This document shows, in pieces, positions 1 through 6,631 of a stretch of 9,148 nt of DNA; position 1 is the stretch's first letter; the number at the start of each line of letters is the position of its first letter. The position numbers and the translations under genes are program-made. The DNA lies in contig CAMWVM010000048.1 in the NCBI GenBank assembly GCA_947177715.1, positions 1 to 9,148 on the forward strand, read 5' to 3'. The stretch is from an uncultured Ruminococcus sp. Its GTDB lineage: Bacteria > Bacillota > Clostridia > Oscillospirales > Ruminococcaceae. Under the pieces are notes generated by a model. The model did no database searches. It was not told the DNA's origin and worked only from the letters and a program-made list of their open reading frames with translations.

Positions 1-15
1 AGGCAGGAGAGTAAT

Positions 16-768
16 TTGAATTTCGGAAAATATATTGCCCATAGAGGGCTGCATAATATAACGGAAGGCATACCGGAAAATTCGTTGCCTGCATTTAAAG
101 AAGCTTGTGATAAGGGACTTGCAATCGAGCTTGATGTAAGGCTTACAAAAGACGGCAGAGTAGTGGTGCTGCACGATATGTCCTTGTATAGATCCTGTGG
201 TGTAGATGCTAACGTATCTGATTTTACATATGACCAGCTATGTGCTTTTTCACTTGAAAATACAAAAGAAAAAATCCCACTGCTTTCACAGGTTTTGAAG
301 CTTGTCAATGGCAGGTCCCCATTGCTTATTGAAATAAAAGATGGACATGGCTTGGGAATATTGGAAAAGCGTACATATAAATTGTTAGACAAATATAAGG
401 GTGAATACGCTGTGCAAAGCTTTAATCCGTTAACCTTACTGTGGTTTAGATTATTTGCACCTAAAGTAACAAGAGGGCAGCTTATCTCAAAGTTTAAAAG
501 GAAAAATACATTTCAATATCTTCTTCGGCTTGTCTGTGCTATGCCAATTATCTGGCGATTGATTTCTAAGCCTGAATTTATTGCCTGTGATTTAAGAACA
601 GTGTCTTTGGAAACTGCTTTTCAAGCCTTTGATTGTAATGCCGATTTTATTACATGGACAGCTGATTCAAAGGAGCTTATTGAAACGGCTTCACAATTCT
701 CAAAATCAGTTATCTGTGAAAATTTCCCCAAAGATTTTGACTTCTCTCAAAATTGGAAGGAGAAATAA
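16..768 (+). CDS. Glycerophosphodiester phosphodiesterase, cytoplasmic GlpQ/UgpQ-like
   Basis: Predicted to hydrolyse glycerophosphodiesters to sn-glycerol 3-phosphate and an alcohol, recycling phospholipid head groups. The 250-residue protein has the GDPD-family metal and catalytic motifs in order: HRG at 9-11, PENS at 20-23, E38-L-D40, H53-D54 and E106-I-K108, with the C-terminal strand motif ITWTADS near 215. There is no signal peptide, so it should act in the cytoplasm, and the length suits single-domain UgpQ-type enzymes. The start chosen is TTG at 16, placed 5 nt after AGGAGA (5-10). The frame is open to the window edge, so an earlier start cannot be excluded. The stop TAA abuts the ATG of the next gene, which implies translational coupling. 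The family is secure; the substrate is not shown by sequence. Confidence 0.9.
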   Translation: MNFGKYIAHRGLHNITEGIPENSLPAFKEACDKGLAIELDVRLTKDGRVVVLHDMSLYRSCGVDANVSDFTYDQLCAFSLENTKEKIPLLSQVLKLVNGRSPLLIEIKDGHGLGILEKRTYKLLDKYKGEYAVQSFNPLTLLWFRLFAPKVTRGQLISKFKRKNTFQYLLRLVCAMPIIWRLISKPEFIACDLRTVSLETAFQAFDCNADFITWTADSKELIETASQFSKSVICENFPKDFDFSQNWKEK

Positions 769-1419
769 ATGAGATCATTGATTCCTTCGGAATATCAGAA
801 TTTAAAAAATGCATATGATATAACTGACAATATTAAGAATTGTCGATGCCTTGATGAGGATATTTCAGAAATCTGTATTAAGAACATGGAATTTGAAAAT
901 GAGGATTTGTCTTATCTAAGTTTTAATATAGTTGTTTTTGATAACTGTAAGCTTATAAACTGTGATTTTGAAAAAACATCTTTCACAAATGTCTTGTTTA
1001 AAAACTGCGATATGTCAAATTCAGTCTTTAATGAATCTTATTTCGGGAAAATCGATATAGTGTCCTCTAAACTTGTTGGTTCGATATTCCCTGATTCCGT
1101 AATAAAATGTACTTCTTTTAATAATTGTTTGTGTTCATATTCAGTTTTTAATGAATCATCTTTAAATAATGTTAATTTTAAAGATTCCGATTTTGTCGAC
1201 GCAGAAATTACTAATTGTAAGTTTAAAGATATTACCTTATCAAATTGCCGCTTTTCAGGAACTTCCTTTTTCAGAACGCAGTTAAACGGCATAGATTTTA
1301 CCGATTGTATATTGGAAGCAATAAGAGTTTCAGATGACTTTTCAGAATTAAAGGGAATAAAGGTTAATGAATTACAAGCCTTGGAATTGTCTTCATTGCT
1401 GAAAATTATTATTGTTTAG
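769..1419 (+). CDS. Pentapeptide-repeat protein
   Basis: A 216-residue protein of unknown role. From about residue 40 to 190 nearly every fifth position is F, L, I or V, preceded two residues earlier by a small, N, D or C residue (for example CDFEK, TSFTN, VLFKN, CDMSN, SVFNE, VNFKD, SDFVD, CKFKD). This is the signature of a right-handed quadrilateral beta-helix. The C-terminal segment (ELKGIKVNELQALELSSLL) resembles the capping helix of YjbI/Qnr-like pentapeptide proteins. Qnr and McbG relatives bind DNA gyrase, but sequence alone does not support that role here. The ATG directly follows the TAA of the phosphodiesterase gene, with AAGGAG at 757-762 inside the upstream gene, so the pair should be co-translated. 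The protein is Cys-rich (about 10) and has no signal peptide or membrane segment. Confidence 0.85.
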   Translation: MRSLIPSEYQNLKNAYDITDNIKNCRCLDEDISEICIKNMEFENEDLSYLSFNIVVFDNCKLINCDFEKTSFTNVLFKNCDMSNSVFNESYFGKIDIVSSKLVGSIFPDSVIKCTSFNNCLCSYSVFNESSLNNVNFKDSDFVDAEITNCKFKDITLSNCRFSGTSFFRTQLNGIDFTDCILEAIRVSDDFSELKGIKVNELQALELSSLLKIIIV

Positions 1420-1453
1420 TTCTCAAAGAGTAAGTTATAGTCATTGCTGAAAA
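1393..1453 (+). repeat. 13-nt direct repeat at the 3' end of the pentapeptide gene
   Basis: TCATTGCTGAAAA occurs at 1393-1405, inside the last codons of the pentapeptide-repeat gene, and again at 1441-1453 just past the stop; the copies are 48 nt apart. It may be a relic of a short duplication or a chance repeat. No convincing terminator follows the gene: the only hairpin (AGTTAT 1433-1438 with ATAACT 1454-1459) has a 15-nt loop and no T-tract. Confidence 0.45.
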
Positions 1454-1525
1454 ATAACTAAAAAGTACAAGTCCTGTCGAAAAGTAATTATTTAAAAATC
1501 ACAAAAATATTAAAAGTCGCAAAAA
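1450..1525 (+). promoter_or_regulatory. Phased A-tracts (curved DNA / UP-like element) upstream of glnN promoter
   Basis: Seven runs of four or five A lie at 1450-1454, 1460-1464, 1480-1483, 1494-1498, 1503-1507, 1512-1515 and 1521-1525. Several are spaced 9-10 nt, close to one helical turn, and the last ends five bases before the -35 box. In-phase A-tracts bend DNA, and A-rich DNA upstream of -35 can bind the RNA polymerase alpha C-terminal domain. The nonamer AAAAATCAC occurs twice (1494-1502, 1521-1529). Confidence 0.5.
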
Positions 1526-1529
1526 TCAC

Positions 1530-1558
1530 TTGACAAATTTTGAACTATGGTATATACT
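1530..1558 (+). promoter_or_regulatory. Sigma-A promoter of glnN leader
   Basis: TTGACA at 1530-1535 (perfect -35) and TATACT at 1553-1558 (5/6 match to -10), separated by exactly 17 nt. The predicted transcription start is about 1563-1566, which puts the terminator hairpin almost at the 5' end of the RNA and leaves a leader of about 125 nt before glnN. Confidence 0.85.
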
Positions 1559-1569
1559 ATGTATTGTAA

Positions 1570-1585
1570 ACAGCAAAGGCGCTGT
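1570..1585 (+). promoter_or_regulatory. Hexaloop hairpin overlapping glnN terminator (candidate antiterminator)
   Basis: ACAGC (1570-1574) pairs with GCTGT (1581-1585) around the six-base loop AAAGGC (1575-1580), which has A at loop position 1 and G at position 4. The loop and 3' strand are the first bases of the terminator's 5' arm, so the two folds exclude each other. ANTAR-domain antiterminators are known to bind hexaloop hairpins with this A1/G4 pattern, usually as a tandem pair; only one is visible here. The function is inferred. Confidence 0.4.
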
Positions 1586-1615
1586 GAATCGATTAGGTTC
1601 ACAGTGCCTTTTTTT
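1575..1615 (+). terminator. Intrinsic terminator/attenuator in the glnN leader
   Basis: The 5' arm at 1576-1590 (AAGGCGCTGTGAATC) pairs with 1596-1610 over 15 bp including two G-U pairs, around loop GATTA (1591-1595), and is followed by a run of seven T (1609-1615). It lies between the strong promoter at 1530-1558 and the glnN start at 1691. Unrelieved, it would stop transcription after about 50 nt, so it is best read as a conditional attenuator. A stand-alone small RNA ending here is the alternative. Confidence 0.85.
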
Positions 1616-1690
1616 ATAAGGGCAATACTCGCCATTCAACAGTGATTGAGGGTAAAAGCCTATGCTATAATTTATAAGGAGGATTAAACT

Positions 1691-3769
1691 ATGAATGTTC
1701 CTGGAATCTTTGGAAGCGACGTGTTTAATGAGGCGGTAATGAAAGAAAGGCTTCCTAAGGAAACCTATAAGGCTTTGAAGAAAACTATCGCAGAGGGAAA
1801 ACACCTTGATATCGAATTAGCAAATATCGTAGCTAATGCTATGAAGGATTGGGCTTGCGAAAAAGGCTGTACACATTATACTCATTGGTTCCAGCCAATG
1901 ACCGGTCTTACAGCTGAAAAGCTTGACAGCTTTATTTCACCTACCGATGATGGTCATGTAATTATGGAGTTCTCAGGTAAAGAGCTTGTTAAGGGTGAAC
2001 CTGATGCATCTTCTTTCCCATCAGGTGGTCTGAGAGCAACCTTTGAAGCAAGAGGTTATACAGCTTGGGACCCGACTTCATATGCTTTCGTTAAGGCTGA
2101 TACATTGTGCATTCCTACAGCTTTCTGTTCATATGGCGGAGAGGCTTTGGATAAGAAAACTCCATTGCTTCGTTCAATGGAAGCTATTAATAAATCTGCA
2201 TTGAGAATTTTGAAAATGTTCGGCTCTAATGCTACAAGAGTTACAGCAAATGTTGGTCCTGAACAGGAATACTTCCTGATCGACAGAGAAATGTATTCAA
2301 AGAGAAAAGACCTTATTTTCACAGGCCGTACACTTTTCGGAGCGCCTGCGCCAAAAGGTCAGGAACTTGAGGATCACTATTTTGGTACAATCAAAACAAG
2401 AGTTGCCGCTTATATGAAAGACCTGGACGAACAGCTCTGGAAGCTCGGTATTTATGCAAAAACAAAGCATAACGAAGTTGCTCCTTCACAGCATGAGCTT
2501 GCTCCAATCTACGGAACGACAAATATTGCAACAGACCATAACCAGCTTACAATGGAAATCATGAAGAGAACAGCAAGAAAGCATGGCTTTAAGTGCCTTC
2601 TCCATGAAAAACCGTTTGCAGGTGTAAATGGTTCAGGTAAGCATAATAACTGGTCAATTTCAACTAACACAGGCGTAAATCTCCTTGATCCAGGAAAAAC
2701 ACCTGCTGAGAATGCTCAGTTCCTTACATTCCTCGCAGCAGTAATTAAAGCTGTAAACGATTATCAGGATCTGCTTAGAGTTTCAGTAGCGTCTGCCGGA
2801 AATGACCATAGACTCGGCGCTAACGAAGCACCTCCGGCAATCATTTCAATCTTCCTTGGGGATGAACTTACGGAAATCCTTAAAGCAATCGTTGAAGGCG
2901 AAACTTATAAGGGCAGCAAGAAGGTTGATATGGAAATCGGCGTTGATGTTCTTCCTAACTTCCCGAAAGATACAACGGACAGAAACAGAACTTCACCATT
3001 TGCATTCACAGGTAATAAGTTTGAGTTCAGAATGCCTGGTTCAAAGCTTTCAGTTGCCGGTCCTAATACAGTTCTCAATACTATAGTTGCAGAAGTGCTT
3101 GACGAGTTTGCCGCTGAACTTGAAAAGGCTGATAATTTCCAGGATGCTCTCGATGATTTAATTAAGAGAACAATCGCTGAAAATCAGAATATTATCTTTA
3201 ATGGAAACGGATATTCTGCTGAATGGCCAATCGAAGCTGAAAAGAGAGGACTGCTTAATCTTAAATCAACTCCTGAAGCGATTCCTCACTTTGCAGATAA
3301 GAAGAATATTGACCTCTTCGTAAGACATGGTGTTTACACAGAAGCTGAAATTCATTCTCGTGTTGAGATTCTTCTTGATGAGTATTGCAAAACTATAAAT
3401 ATTGAAGCTCTTACAATGATTGATATGGCTAAAAAGGATATCCTTCCGGCAGCATCTTCATATATTAAAGAGCTTGCAAAAACTGCTGAGCTTGCTAAAG
3501 CTTGCGGAGCAGAAACTGATTTTGAAACTGACTTGGTTAAGAGATTGTCTTCATTGTCGTCACAGACATATAAGAAACTTTCCGAGCTTGAAGACGTTAC
3601 AGTCAAGGCTCATGAAATTGATGATATCCAAGAACTTGCAACTTATTATCATGATGTTGTATTTACAGCAATGGGCGAACTCAGAGCCGCAGCAGATGAA
3701 ATCGAAACATTGGTCGGTGAAAAATATTGGCCATATCCAACCTACGGCAAACTGCTGTTCTATGTATAA
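1691..3769 (+). CDS. glnN: Glutamine synthetase type III (GSIII)
   Basis: Catalyses ATP-dependent condensation of glutamate and ammonium to glutamine in the cytoplasm, the key step of nitrogen assimilation. At 692 residues it matches GSIII and is far longer than GSI or GSII (about 350-470). The N-terminal GSIII domain (about 1-175) precedes the catalytic core, where the active-site motifs are clear: GPEQEY at 189-194 (metal-binding Glu), [14 protein letters not shown] at 259-272, [18 protein letters not shown] at 305-322 (ATP/glutamate site) and RNRTSPF at 431-437 with FEFR at 444-447. A GSIII C-terminal helical domain fills about 500-692. AAGGAGG at 1676-1682 lies 8 nt before the ATG. A promoter and attenuator precede it and the amt-PII gene follows. 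No terminator is visible directly after the stop, so some read-through into the amt leader is possible. Confidence 0.97.
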   Translation: MNVPGIFGSDVFNEAVMKERLPKETYKALKKTIAEGKHLDIELANIVANAMKDWACEKGCTHYTHWFQPMTGLTAEKLDSFISPTDDGHVIMEFSGKELVKGEPDASSFPSGGLRATFEARGYTAWDPTSYAFVKADTLCIPTAFCSYGGEALDKKTPLLRSMEAINKSALRILKMFGSNATRVTANVGPEQEYFLIDREMYSKRKDLIFTGRTLFGAPAPKGQELEDHYFGTIKTRVAAYMKDLDEQLWKLGIYAKTKHNEVAPSQHELAPIYGTTNIATDHNQLTMEIMKRTARKHGFKCLLHEKPFAGVNGSGKHNNWSISTNTGVNLLDPGKTPAENAQFLTFLAAVIKAVNDYQDLLRVSVASAGNDHRLGANEAPPAIISIFLGDELTEILKAIVEGETYKGSKKVDMEIGVDVLPNFPKDTTDRNRTSPFAFTGNKFEFRMPGSKLSVAGPNTVLNTIVAEVLDEFAAELEKADNFQDALDDLIKRTIAENQNIIFNGNGYSAEWPIEAEKRGLLNLKSTPEAIPHFADKKNIDLFVRHGVYTEAEIHSRVEILLDEYCKTINIEALTMIDMAKKDILPAASSYIKELAKTAELAKACGAETDFETDLVKRLSSLSSQTYKKLSELEDVTVKAHEIDDIQELATYYHDVVFTAMGELRAAADEIETLVGEKYWPYPTYGKLLFYV

Positions 3770-3810
3770 TTAGATAATCTTAATATTATAATTTAATATA
3801 AACATAATAA

Positions 3811-3838
3811 TTGACTTATATATAATTACCACTATGAC
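3811..3838 (+). promoter_or_regulatory. Candidate amt promoter
   Basis: TTGACT (3811-3816, 5/6 match) and TATGAC (3833-3838, 4/6 match) are separated by 16 nt in AT-rich DNA between glnN and amt. The -10 is weak, as expected for a regulated gene. The predicted start near 3845 leaves about 125 nt of leader, much like glnN. Confidence 0.5.
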
Positions 3839-3855
3839 TTACTAAGGACTTACTA
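3836..3855 (+). repeat. Tandem GACTTACTA repeats over the amt -10/start region
   Basis: GACTTACTA occurs at 3836-3844 and 3847-3855, an 11-nt period of about one helical turn, so both copies face the same side of the DNA. A partial copy, GACTTA, sits at 3813-3818 inside the -35 region. The position over the -10 and predicted start is typical of an operator. The binding protein is unknown. Confidence 0.45.
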
Positions 3856-3864
3856 CTTAATTTA

Positions 3865-3882
3865 ATGCACAATGAGGTGTAT
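3865..3882 (+). promoter_or_regulatory. Hexaloop hairpin in the amt leader (candidate antiterminator)
   Basis: ATGCAC (3865-3870) pairs with GTGTAT (3877-3882), 6 bp with one G-U, around the six-base loop AATGAG (3871-3876), again with A at position 1 and G at position 4. Its 3' part (3875-3882) is also the start of the long hairpin at 3875-3924, so only one of the two can form. The arrangement parallels the one before glnN. Confidence 0.4.
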
Positions 3883-3924
3883 GATTTGTACGGGATAATT
3901 GTATCCGTATTAAATCATGCACCT
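3875..3924 (+). promoter_or_regulatory. Long near-perfect stem-loop upstream of amt (candidate attenuator)
   Basis: The arm at 3875-3897 pairs with 3902-3924: 13 consecutive pairs at the base (3875-3887 with 3912-3924, one G-U), then TAC with GTA and GGATA with TATCC, around the 4-nt loop ATTG (3898-3901). It has single-base bulges near 3892 and 3910/3911. The 3' flank (TTAATTGTTTTATT) is T-rich but not a clean run, so it could be a weak terminator, an mRNA-stabilising structure or a binding site. It ends 43 nt before the amt start codon. Confidence 0.6.
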
Positions 3925-3967
3925 TAATTGTTTTATTAAACATTTTCATATTAGAGGAGGAAATAAT

Positions 3968-5707
3968 ATGACTCAAGAACTTAAAACCGCTGTAGAGGAA
4001 TTGGTCAGCGGTAACACATTTGGAGTGTGGTTTCTGATCGGTGCAGCCCTTGTATTCTTTATGCAGGCAGGATTTGCAATGGTGGAAACCGGATTTACAA
4101 GAGCTAAAAATGCCGGTAACATTATAATGAAAAACCTTATGGATTTCTGTATCGGTGCAGTAGTTTTTATCCTTTTGGGTTATTCATTGTTACTGGGCAA
4201 TGATGTGGGAGGTTTCATAGGAAAGCCTTCACTGACGATTTTCACAGACTATGCTAATTTTAATTGGTCTGCATTCGTGTTCAATATGGTATTCTGTGCT
4301 ACAACTGCGACAATCGTTTCAGGTGCCATGGCTGAAAGAACAAAGTTTATTTCCTATTGTGTTTATTCAGGTTTAATTTCATTAGTTGTTTATCCGATTG
4401 AAGCCCATTGGGGCTGGGGAGGCGGCTGGCTTTCAGAGTTAGGCTTCCATGACTTTGCTGGTTCATGTCACATTCATATGGTCGGCGGTATCGCAGCATT
4501 GATCGGTGCAGCTATCCTTGGACCTCGTATCGGTAAGTTTGACAAAAACGGTAAGCCTAAAGCTATCCCGGGACATTCCCTCACATTGGGTGCTCTTGGC
4601 TGCTTTATTCTTTGGTTCGGCTGGTATGGTTTCAACGGTGCAGCAGCAACAACAATCCCTCAGTTGGGTTCAATTTTCGTAACTACAACTATTGCTCCGG
4701 CAGTTGCAACCGTAGTTTGCATGGTATTTACTTGGATTAAGTATGGCAAACCGGATGTTTCTATGTGTCTTAACGCTTCACTTGCAGGTCTTGTTGGTAT
4801 CACCGCAGGATGTGACGTAATGGATGCAGCTGGTTCTGCAGCAGTAGGAGTTGTTTCAGGACTTCTTGTATGCTTCGGAGTTTGGCTCCTTGATTACAAG
4901 CTTAAAATTGACGATCCTGTCGGTGCTGTAGCAGTACATATGATGAACGGTATCTGGGGTACTTTGGCAGTAGGTTTATTTGCTACAGAAACAGCACCAG
5001 AAAGTGGATTCTCAGGTCTGTTCTACGGCGGTGGATTCTCACTTCTCGGCAAACAAGCATTAGGCGTAGTTACTGTAGGAGCTTGGACAGCAGTTTGTAT
5101 GACACTTGTGTTCTTTGGAATTAAAAAGACAATCGGTCTGAGAGCTTCCGCTCAAGAAGAAATCATTGGACTTGATGCTACAGAACATGGACTTGTATCA
5201 TCTTATGCAGACTTCGCACCTGCAATGTCACAAGCAGCACTTTCTTATATAGCTGATGACGCTAAGAGCGTAGTTAAGGTTGAAAAGCCTGTAGTTCCTG
5301 TTGAAAAAGCAGTACCGGTTGAATCTTATGTTGCTCCGTCGCCTGATGGAACTCCTAAGATCACAAAGGTTGTAGCAGTATTCAAGCAAACAAAATTAGG
5401 TGACTTTATCTCAGCAATGGAAGCAATCGAGGTTACAGGTGTTACAGTAACAAACGTTCTTGGCTGCGGAATGCAGAAAGGACGTCCCGAGTATTATCGT
5501 GGAGCTGAAATTCAAACTAATCTGCTTCCAAAGGTAAAGGCAGAAATCGTTGTTTGCAAGGTTCCTGTTGAAAAAGTAGTAGAAGCAGCTAAAGCAGCGC
5601 TCTATACTGGACATATAGGTGATGGTAAGCTGTTTATCTACGATATCGAAAATGTCGTTAAGATCCGTACAGGTGAAGAGGGCTATGATGCACTTCAGGA
5701 CGACTAA
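3968..5707 (+). CDS. amt: Ammonium transporter (Amt) fused to a C-terminal PII/GlnK domain
   Basis: Inner-membrane ammonium channel with a built-in PII regulator, 579 residues. The Amt part (about 15-425) shows the family features: AMVETGFTRAKNAGNI at 37-52, HWGWGGG from H147, D162-F-A-G, the twin pore histidines at H170 and H324 (VHMMNG), and WYGFNG in the fifth-helix region. A Val/Pro/Glu/Lys-rich linker leads to a full PII domain (about 464-575) with QKG at 503-505, the T-loop YYRGAE from 509, LLPK, the nucleotide loop TGHIGDGK at 547-554 and KIRTGEEG. The uridylylated Tyr of enteric PII (YRGAEY) is Ile515 and the cyanobacterial phospho-Ser position is Ala513, so covalent control seems lost. 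The start is ATG 3968 with AGAGGAGG (3953-3960) 7 nt upstream; an in-frame ATG at 3917 lies in the leader hairpin and lacks a ribosome site. Amt-PII fusions are known from other anaerobes. Confidence 0.95.
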   Translation: MTQELKTAVEELVSGNTFGVWFLIGAALVFFMQAGFAMVETGFTRAKNAGNIIMKNLMDFCIGAVVFILLGYSLLLGNDVGGFIGKPSLTIFTDYANFNWSAFVFNMVFCATTATIVSGAMAERTKFISYCVYSGLISLVVYPIEAHWGWGGGWLSELGFHDFAGSCHIHMVGGIAALIGAAILGPRIGKFDKNGKPKAIPGHSLTLGALGCFILWFGWYGFNGAAATTIPQLGSIFVTTTIAPAVATVVCMVFTWIKYGKPDVSMCLNASLAGLVGITAGCDVMDAAGSAAVGVVSGLLVCFGVWLLDYKLKIDDPVGAVAVHMMNGIWGTLAVGLFATETAPESGFSGLFYGGGFSLLGKQALGVVTVGAWTAVCMTLVFFGIKKTIGLRASAQEEIIGLDATEHGLVSSYADFAPAMSQAALSYIADDAKSVVKVEKPVVPVEKAVPVESYVAPSPDGTPKITKVVAVFKQTKLGDFISAMEAIEVTGVTVTNVLGCGMQKGRPEYYRGAEIQTNLLPKVKAEIVVCKVPVEKVVEAAKAALYTGHIGDGKLFIYDIENVVKIRTGEEGYDALQDD

Positions 5708-5776
5708 AATTATGATTAAGAGTGGTGACGCATATTCCCACTAATATTGCCCCATCCCACTTATAAATTATATAGG

Positions 5777-5809
5777 AAAACCCACAGAAGTTTACCTTCT
5801 GTGGGTTTT
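5777..5809 (+). terminator. Intrinsic terminator after amt
   Basis: AAAACCCACAGAAG (5777-5790) and CTTCTGTGGGTTTT (5796-5809) form a perfect 14-bp stem around TTTAC, followed by TTTTCTGTCTTT. The A-run on the 5' side gives a T-run on the minus strand, so it could also stop minus-strand transcripts. Confidence 0.92.
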
Positions 5810-5973
5810 CTGTCTTTAATAAGGGAATCAGTAGTTAGTTACAAAATAATATTGTGCACCCTTTGTAAATGTGAGATTTGATTGACATGACTTACGGTAA
5901 AAAGGATCAGCATAAATAATAAGCTTATCCATGACTACAACAATTCGCCGTAAATGTGCAGTAAAATTCACAT
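5810..5973. other. Gene-free gap between two terminators
   Basis: No convincing gene is seen between the amt terminator and the terminator of the minus-strand operon. TTGACA at 5882-5887 has no -10 at the right distance. Two nested inverted repeats are visible: TTACGG (5892-5897) with CCGTAA (5948-5953), and inside them GGATCAGC (5904-5911) with GCTTATCC (5923-5930), which pair with one mismatch. They could be chance. A minus-strand open frame through here has no ribosome site. Confidence 0.5.
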
Positions 5974-6002
5974 AAAAATACCGCAGAGAAAATCCTGCGG
6001 TA
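5974..6002 (-). terminator. Intrinsic terminator of the prfB-DUF308 operon
   Basis: Read on the minus strand, TACCGCAG (6002-5995) pairs with CTGCGGTA (5986-5979), 8 bp with an 8-nt loop, followed by TTTTTAT (from 5978). It lies 15 nt after the stop codon of the DUF308 gene. Confidence 0.88.
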
Positions 6003-6017
6003 AAAGCTAAGCGTATT

Positions 6018-6590
6018 TTATTCAATGTCGATGAATTTATCTTGATCAATTTGTTTCTGTATCTTTGTAAAATATCTTTTGGTAATACCACCGTTGTATA
6101 TGTTAAGTACTCCGGAAATTATAAGGGAGATTCCGAAAAGCTGAAATGGAATTCCCGAAGCTGCAAATGGGTTGACAATTATGAGAACACCAAGCAAAGT
6201 GGTGATTAGTGCAATGATAAAGGACGGAATCCATTTTCCGTTATCAGCGTTGCTTTTCATTACATAGGCTCCTCTTAAGCTGGAAATTCCGTCGGATAAA
6301 AGATATAATCCGAAAATGATTGCTATTATTTTAAAAATGAAATCAGGACGTGCAATTATGAAAATTCCTGCAGTGCATAAAATAATCGCCTTGAACAGTT
6401 CACCGTAAATCTGATCATCTCTGAAATAAGCAATAAGATTTAAAGCTCCAAATGCAATGGCAATTCCGCCGATGATATAACTAAGCGTGGTTTGAAAAAT
6501 TTCCGGTTTAGTCAAAAGCATTATTCCTACAACAATTTCTATGATCGACATCAGTAAAAAGCTGTTTAAAAGTTTTTTCAATGTTTCCAT
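6018..6590 (-). CDS. DUF308 (HdeD-like) membrane protein
   Basis: A 190-residue hydrophobic protein with about six predicted membrane helices (roughly 11-28, 37-56, 65-81, 86-104, 121-141 and 148-166). They are arranged as three two-helix repeats in which a 'G-I-x-x-hydrophobic-x-x-P' turn recurs (VGIMLLTKPEIF, AGIFIIARPDFI, LGVLIIVNPFAA). This pattern is typical of DUF308/HdeD proteins; E. coli HdeD is linked to acid resistance, but no function can be assigned here. The C-terminal tail is charged and cytoplasmic by the positive-inside rule. AGGAGG (6603-6598) lies 7 nt before the ATG. It is 41 nt downstream of prfB on the same strand with no terminator or clear promoter between, so the two are probably co-transcribed; the functional link is unclear. 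Confidence 0.85.
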   Translation of the reverse strand: METLKKLLNSFLLMSIIEIVVGIMLLTKPEIFQTTLSYIIGGIAIAFGALNLIAYFRDDQIYGELFKAIILCTAGIFIIARPDFIFKIIAIIFGLYLLSDGISSLRGAYVMKSNADNGKWIPSFIIALITTLLGVLIIVNPFAASGIPFQLFGISLIISGVLNIYNGGITKRYFTKIQKQIDQDKFIDIE

Positions 6591-6631
6591 CTTAATTCCT
6601 CCTCAGTATTTTAAACGTAGTTTAAAGAAAT

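Noticed and set aside
1664..1671. TGCTATAAT as a second promoter just before glnN
   Set aside because: Although it reads as an extended -10, transcription would start within the ribosome binding site at about 1678, leaving it incomplete, and there is no -35 at proper spacing.
1526..1804. Minus-strand open frame over the glnN promoter
   Set aside because: It spans the promoter, terminator and glnN start with no ribosome site; the regulatory reading explains this DNA better.
3420..3773. Plus-strand 117-codon frame inside glnN
   Set aside because: It lies in another frame of the well-supported GSIII gene, with Leu/Lys/His-rich shadow composition and no ribosome site.
3821..3826. TATAAT between the amt -35 and -10
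   Set aside because: It is only 4 nt after TTGACT, and no -35 lies 16-18 nt upstream of it.
3917..3967. Upstream in-frame ATG that would extend Amt by 17 residues
   Set aside because: It lies in the 3' arm of the leader hairpin with no ribosome site, and the added residues do not look like Amt. ATG 3968 has AGAGGAGG at ideal spacing.
5828..6091. Minus-strand open frame of 87 codons
   Set aside because: It overlaps the 3' end of the DUF308 gene, crosses that gene's terminator and has no ribosome site before any of its ATGs.
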